Shown piece by piece: positions 6,529 to 7,000 of a stretch of DNA of 7,000 nucleotides. The position numbers and the translations under genes are program-made. The stretch is from Desulfobacterales bacterium (GTDB lineage Bacteria; Desulfobacterota; Desulfobacteria; Desulfobacterales; JAFDCJ01). The stretch is from positions 1,236,458 through 1,243,457 of the forward strand of contig CP070771.1 of assembly GCA_020345785.1 (NCBI GenBank), given 5' to 3'. Position 1 is the stretch's first letter. Each line of letters opens with the position of its first letter. Below the pieces are notes generated by a model. It saw nothing but the letters and a program-made list of their open reading frames with translations, was not told where the DNA came from and did not search any database.

Positions 6529-6664
6529 AACCCGGACAAGCCGGTTGGAGTGAAACGGAGATCCCGAGTTATCGGGGAACCAAAAAAGAAATGCAAGGAA
6601 ATCACAATTAAGTCTCTAGGCTTCACCCGAGACTGCGCTTGGTAGAAGTGGCCCCTTGCGGGGC
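6529..6664 (-). other. Hairpin-rich leader upstream of the receptor gene
   Basis: Reading toward the gene on the minus strand there are four short stems: GCCCC/GGGGC with a 4-base loop (6651-6664), AGTCTC/GAGACT with a 12-base loop (6611-6634), CCCGA/TCGGG with a 4-base loop (6563-6576), and CCGG/CCGG (6532-6544) just above the ribosome binding site. I do not recognise a known riboswitch class. A T6 run (6582-6587 on the minus strand) lies before, not after, the CCCGA hairpin, so this is not an intrinsic terminator. The transcription start is unknown, so it is not certain that all of this is transcribed. Confidence 0.35.
6611..6634 (-). promoter_or_regulatory. Dyad with AGTCTC/GAGACT arms, possible operator
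   Basis: Six-base arms AGTCTC and GAGACT are separated by 12 bases, 95-118 bases upstream of the receptor start. The same hexamer forms the arms of the dyad at 747-771 upstream of the CHASE-like gene, with opposite half-site orientation. A shared binding site is possible but unproven. Confidence 0.25.
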
Positions 6665-6692
6665 AGCAAATTTATCGCAAAGTCATTTAAAT

Positions 6693-6706
6693 AGGTTTCA
6701 GGTGTC
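6693..6706 (-). repeat. Heptamer repeat, inverted copy of the ACACCTG family
   Basis: AGGTTTC and AGGTGTC lie in 7-bp register, followed by a decayed AGCGTCG. They are the reverse complement of the units at 1120-1146. Confidence 0.5.
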
Positions 6707-6718
6707 AGCGTCGTCGCC

Positions 6719-6739
6719 GGCCGCGGAGCGGCCAGTTTT
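6719..6739 (+). repeat. GC hairpin followed by a short T run
   Basis: GGCCGC and GCGGCC are perfect 6-bp arms around GGA, followed on the plus strand by AGTTTTA. The shape is like a weak plus-strand terminator, but no plus-strand gene precedes it. It may simply be a module of the surrounding repeats. Confidence 0.35.
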
Positions 6740-6786
6740 ATCGAAGACGAAACTCTTTTGGCGCCTGAATACGGTTTGAAAATGTT

Positions 6787-6859
6787 GTGGGAGCGGTTTC
6801 CAACCGCGATGAACTCGGTCGGATCGCCATCTAAAATCGTGGTTGAAAACCACTTCCAC
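6787..6859. repeat. REP-like inverted pair (BIME-like)
   Basis: Two 24-base elements face each other: 6787-6810 on the plus strand and 6836-6859 on the minus strand, with 25 bases between them. Each reads GTGG, then a stem-loop, then CGAT. The first stem is GCGGTT-TCC-AACCGC, the second in the same sense GTGGTT-TTC-AACCAC. Four bases differ between the copies, and two of these are a compensating C-G to T-A change in the stem. A GTGG tetranucleotide before a hairpin is the layout of REP elements mobilised by RAYT (Y1-type) transposases; no such gene is in the window. Confidence 0.65.
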
Positions 6860-6931
6860 CCGGCATTAACTTCTACCTAAAAATAACTATAGATCAAAAG
6901 TTCATGACCTAAACCAAGTTCCTTGCACCAG

Positions 6932-6945
6932 AAATCTGAAACCTC
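6932..6945 (+). repeat. Heptamer repeat, direct copy of the ACACCTG family
   Basis: AAATCTG and AAACCTC are two 7-base units related to AAACCTG at 1127-1133. They lie two bases before the 25-mer repeat. Confidence 0.4.
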
Positions 6946-6947
6946 TT

Positions 6948-6972
6948 ATGAAACTTCACCTAAACGGAACAG
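6948..6972 (+). repeat. Dispersed repeat, right copy
   Basis: It matches the left copy at 790-814 at 23 of 25 positions in the same orientation, about 6.16 kb away. It is followed directly by a palindrome and TCGAA-type sequence, as in the left copy. Confidence 0.7.
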
Positions 6973-6987
6973 TCCGCCGCGGCGGAC
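6972..6987. repeat. 16-bp perfect palindrome
   Basis: GTCCGCCG is followed immediately by its reverse complement CGGCGGAC. It takes the place that TCACGCC-AA-GGCGTGA holds in the left composite repeat. Confidence 0.6.
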
Positions 6988-7000
6988 AGAATATCGAATA

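Larger units (their letters stand above)
6517..7000. other. Non-coding region upstream of the receptor operon
   Basis: No gene is supported on either strand in these 484 bases. It holds the receptor leader (6529-6664), inverted heptamers (6693-6706), a GC hairpin (6719-6733), a REP-like inverted pair (6787-6859), direct heptamers (6932-6945), the right copy of the 25-mer (6948-6972), a 16-bp perfect palindrome (6972-6987), and heptamer-like CAGAATA/TCGAATA at the very edge (6987-7000). No convincing promoter could be assigned. Confidence 0.75.

Noticed and set aside
6563..6587. Intrinsic terminator at the CCCGA/TCGGG hairpin next to an A/T6 run
   Set aside because: On the minus strand the T run precedes the hairpin; on the plus strand the run after the hairpin is A, not T. 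Neither strand fits.
6589..6608. Sigma-54 promoter at a TTGCA on the minus strand upstream of the receptor
   Set aside because: The matching -24 position reads TTGTGA rather than a TGGCAC-like element and lacks the GG pair.

Overview
The window holds one clear two-gene unit on the minus strand, the 5' part of a second minus-strand gene that runs off the left edge, and two repeat-rich non-coding stretches that bracket the two-gene unit. Coding style, receptor architecture and the heptamer-type intergenic repeats resemble what I know from Desulfobacterota (Desulfobacterales-like sulfate reducers). That placement is an inference from style; no marker gene is present to prove it.

Layout from right to left, in the direction of transcription: 6517-7000 is non-coding. 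It carries a REP-like inverted pair, heptamer repeats, GC-rich palindromes and, next to the gene, a leader with several short hairpins. 6516-2359 encodes a 1385-residue membrane receptor: signal peptide, two periplasmic Venus-flytrap domains (SBP_bac_3 type), two membrane helices around a short basic loop, a second periplasmic domain of dCACHE type, a third membrane helix, three PAS domains and a C-terminal coiled coil. It has no histidine kinase, cyclase, GGDEF or other output domain. After a 14-base gap comes 2344-1208, a secreted 378-residue TorT-family periplasmic binding protein. 1207-695 is non-coding and contains three families of 7-bp repeats and several hairpins. 694-1 is the N-terminal 231 codons of a membrane-anchored protein with a CHASE-like sensor domain; its output domain lies outside the window.

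How the parts may work together (inference): TorT in enteric bacteria and Vibrio binds trimethylamine N-oxide in the periplasm and reports to the sensor kinase TorS. Here the TorT homologue is co-transcribed with a kinase-less multi-input receptor. The pair therefore looks like a periplasmic ligand-sensing module that must pass its signal to a separately encoded kinase or effector, perhaps through the C-terminal coiled coil. No partner kinase, response regulator or TMAO reductase is visible in this window.
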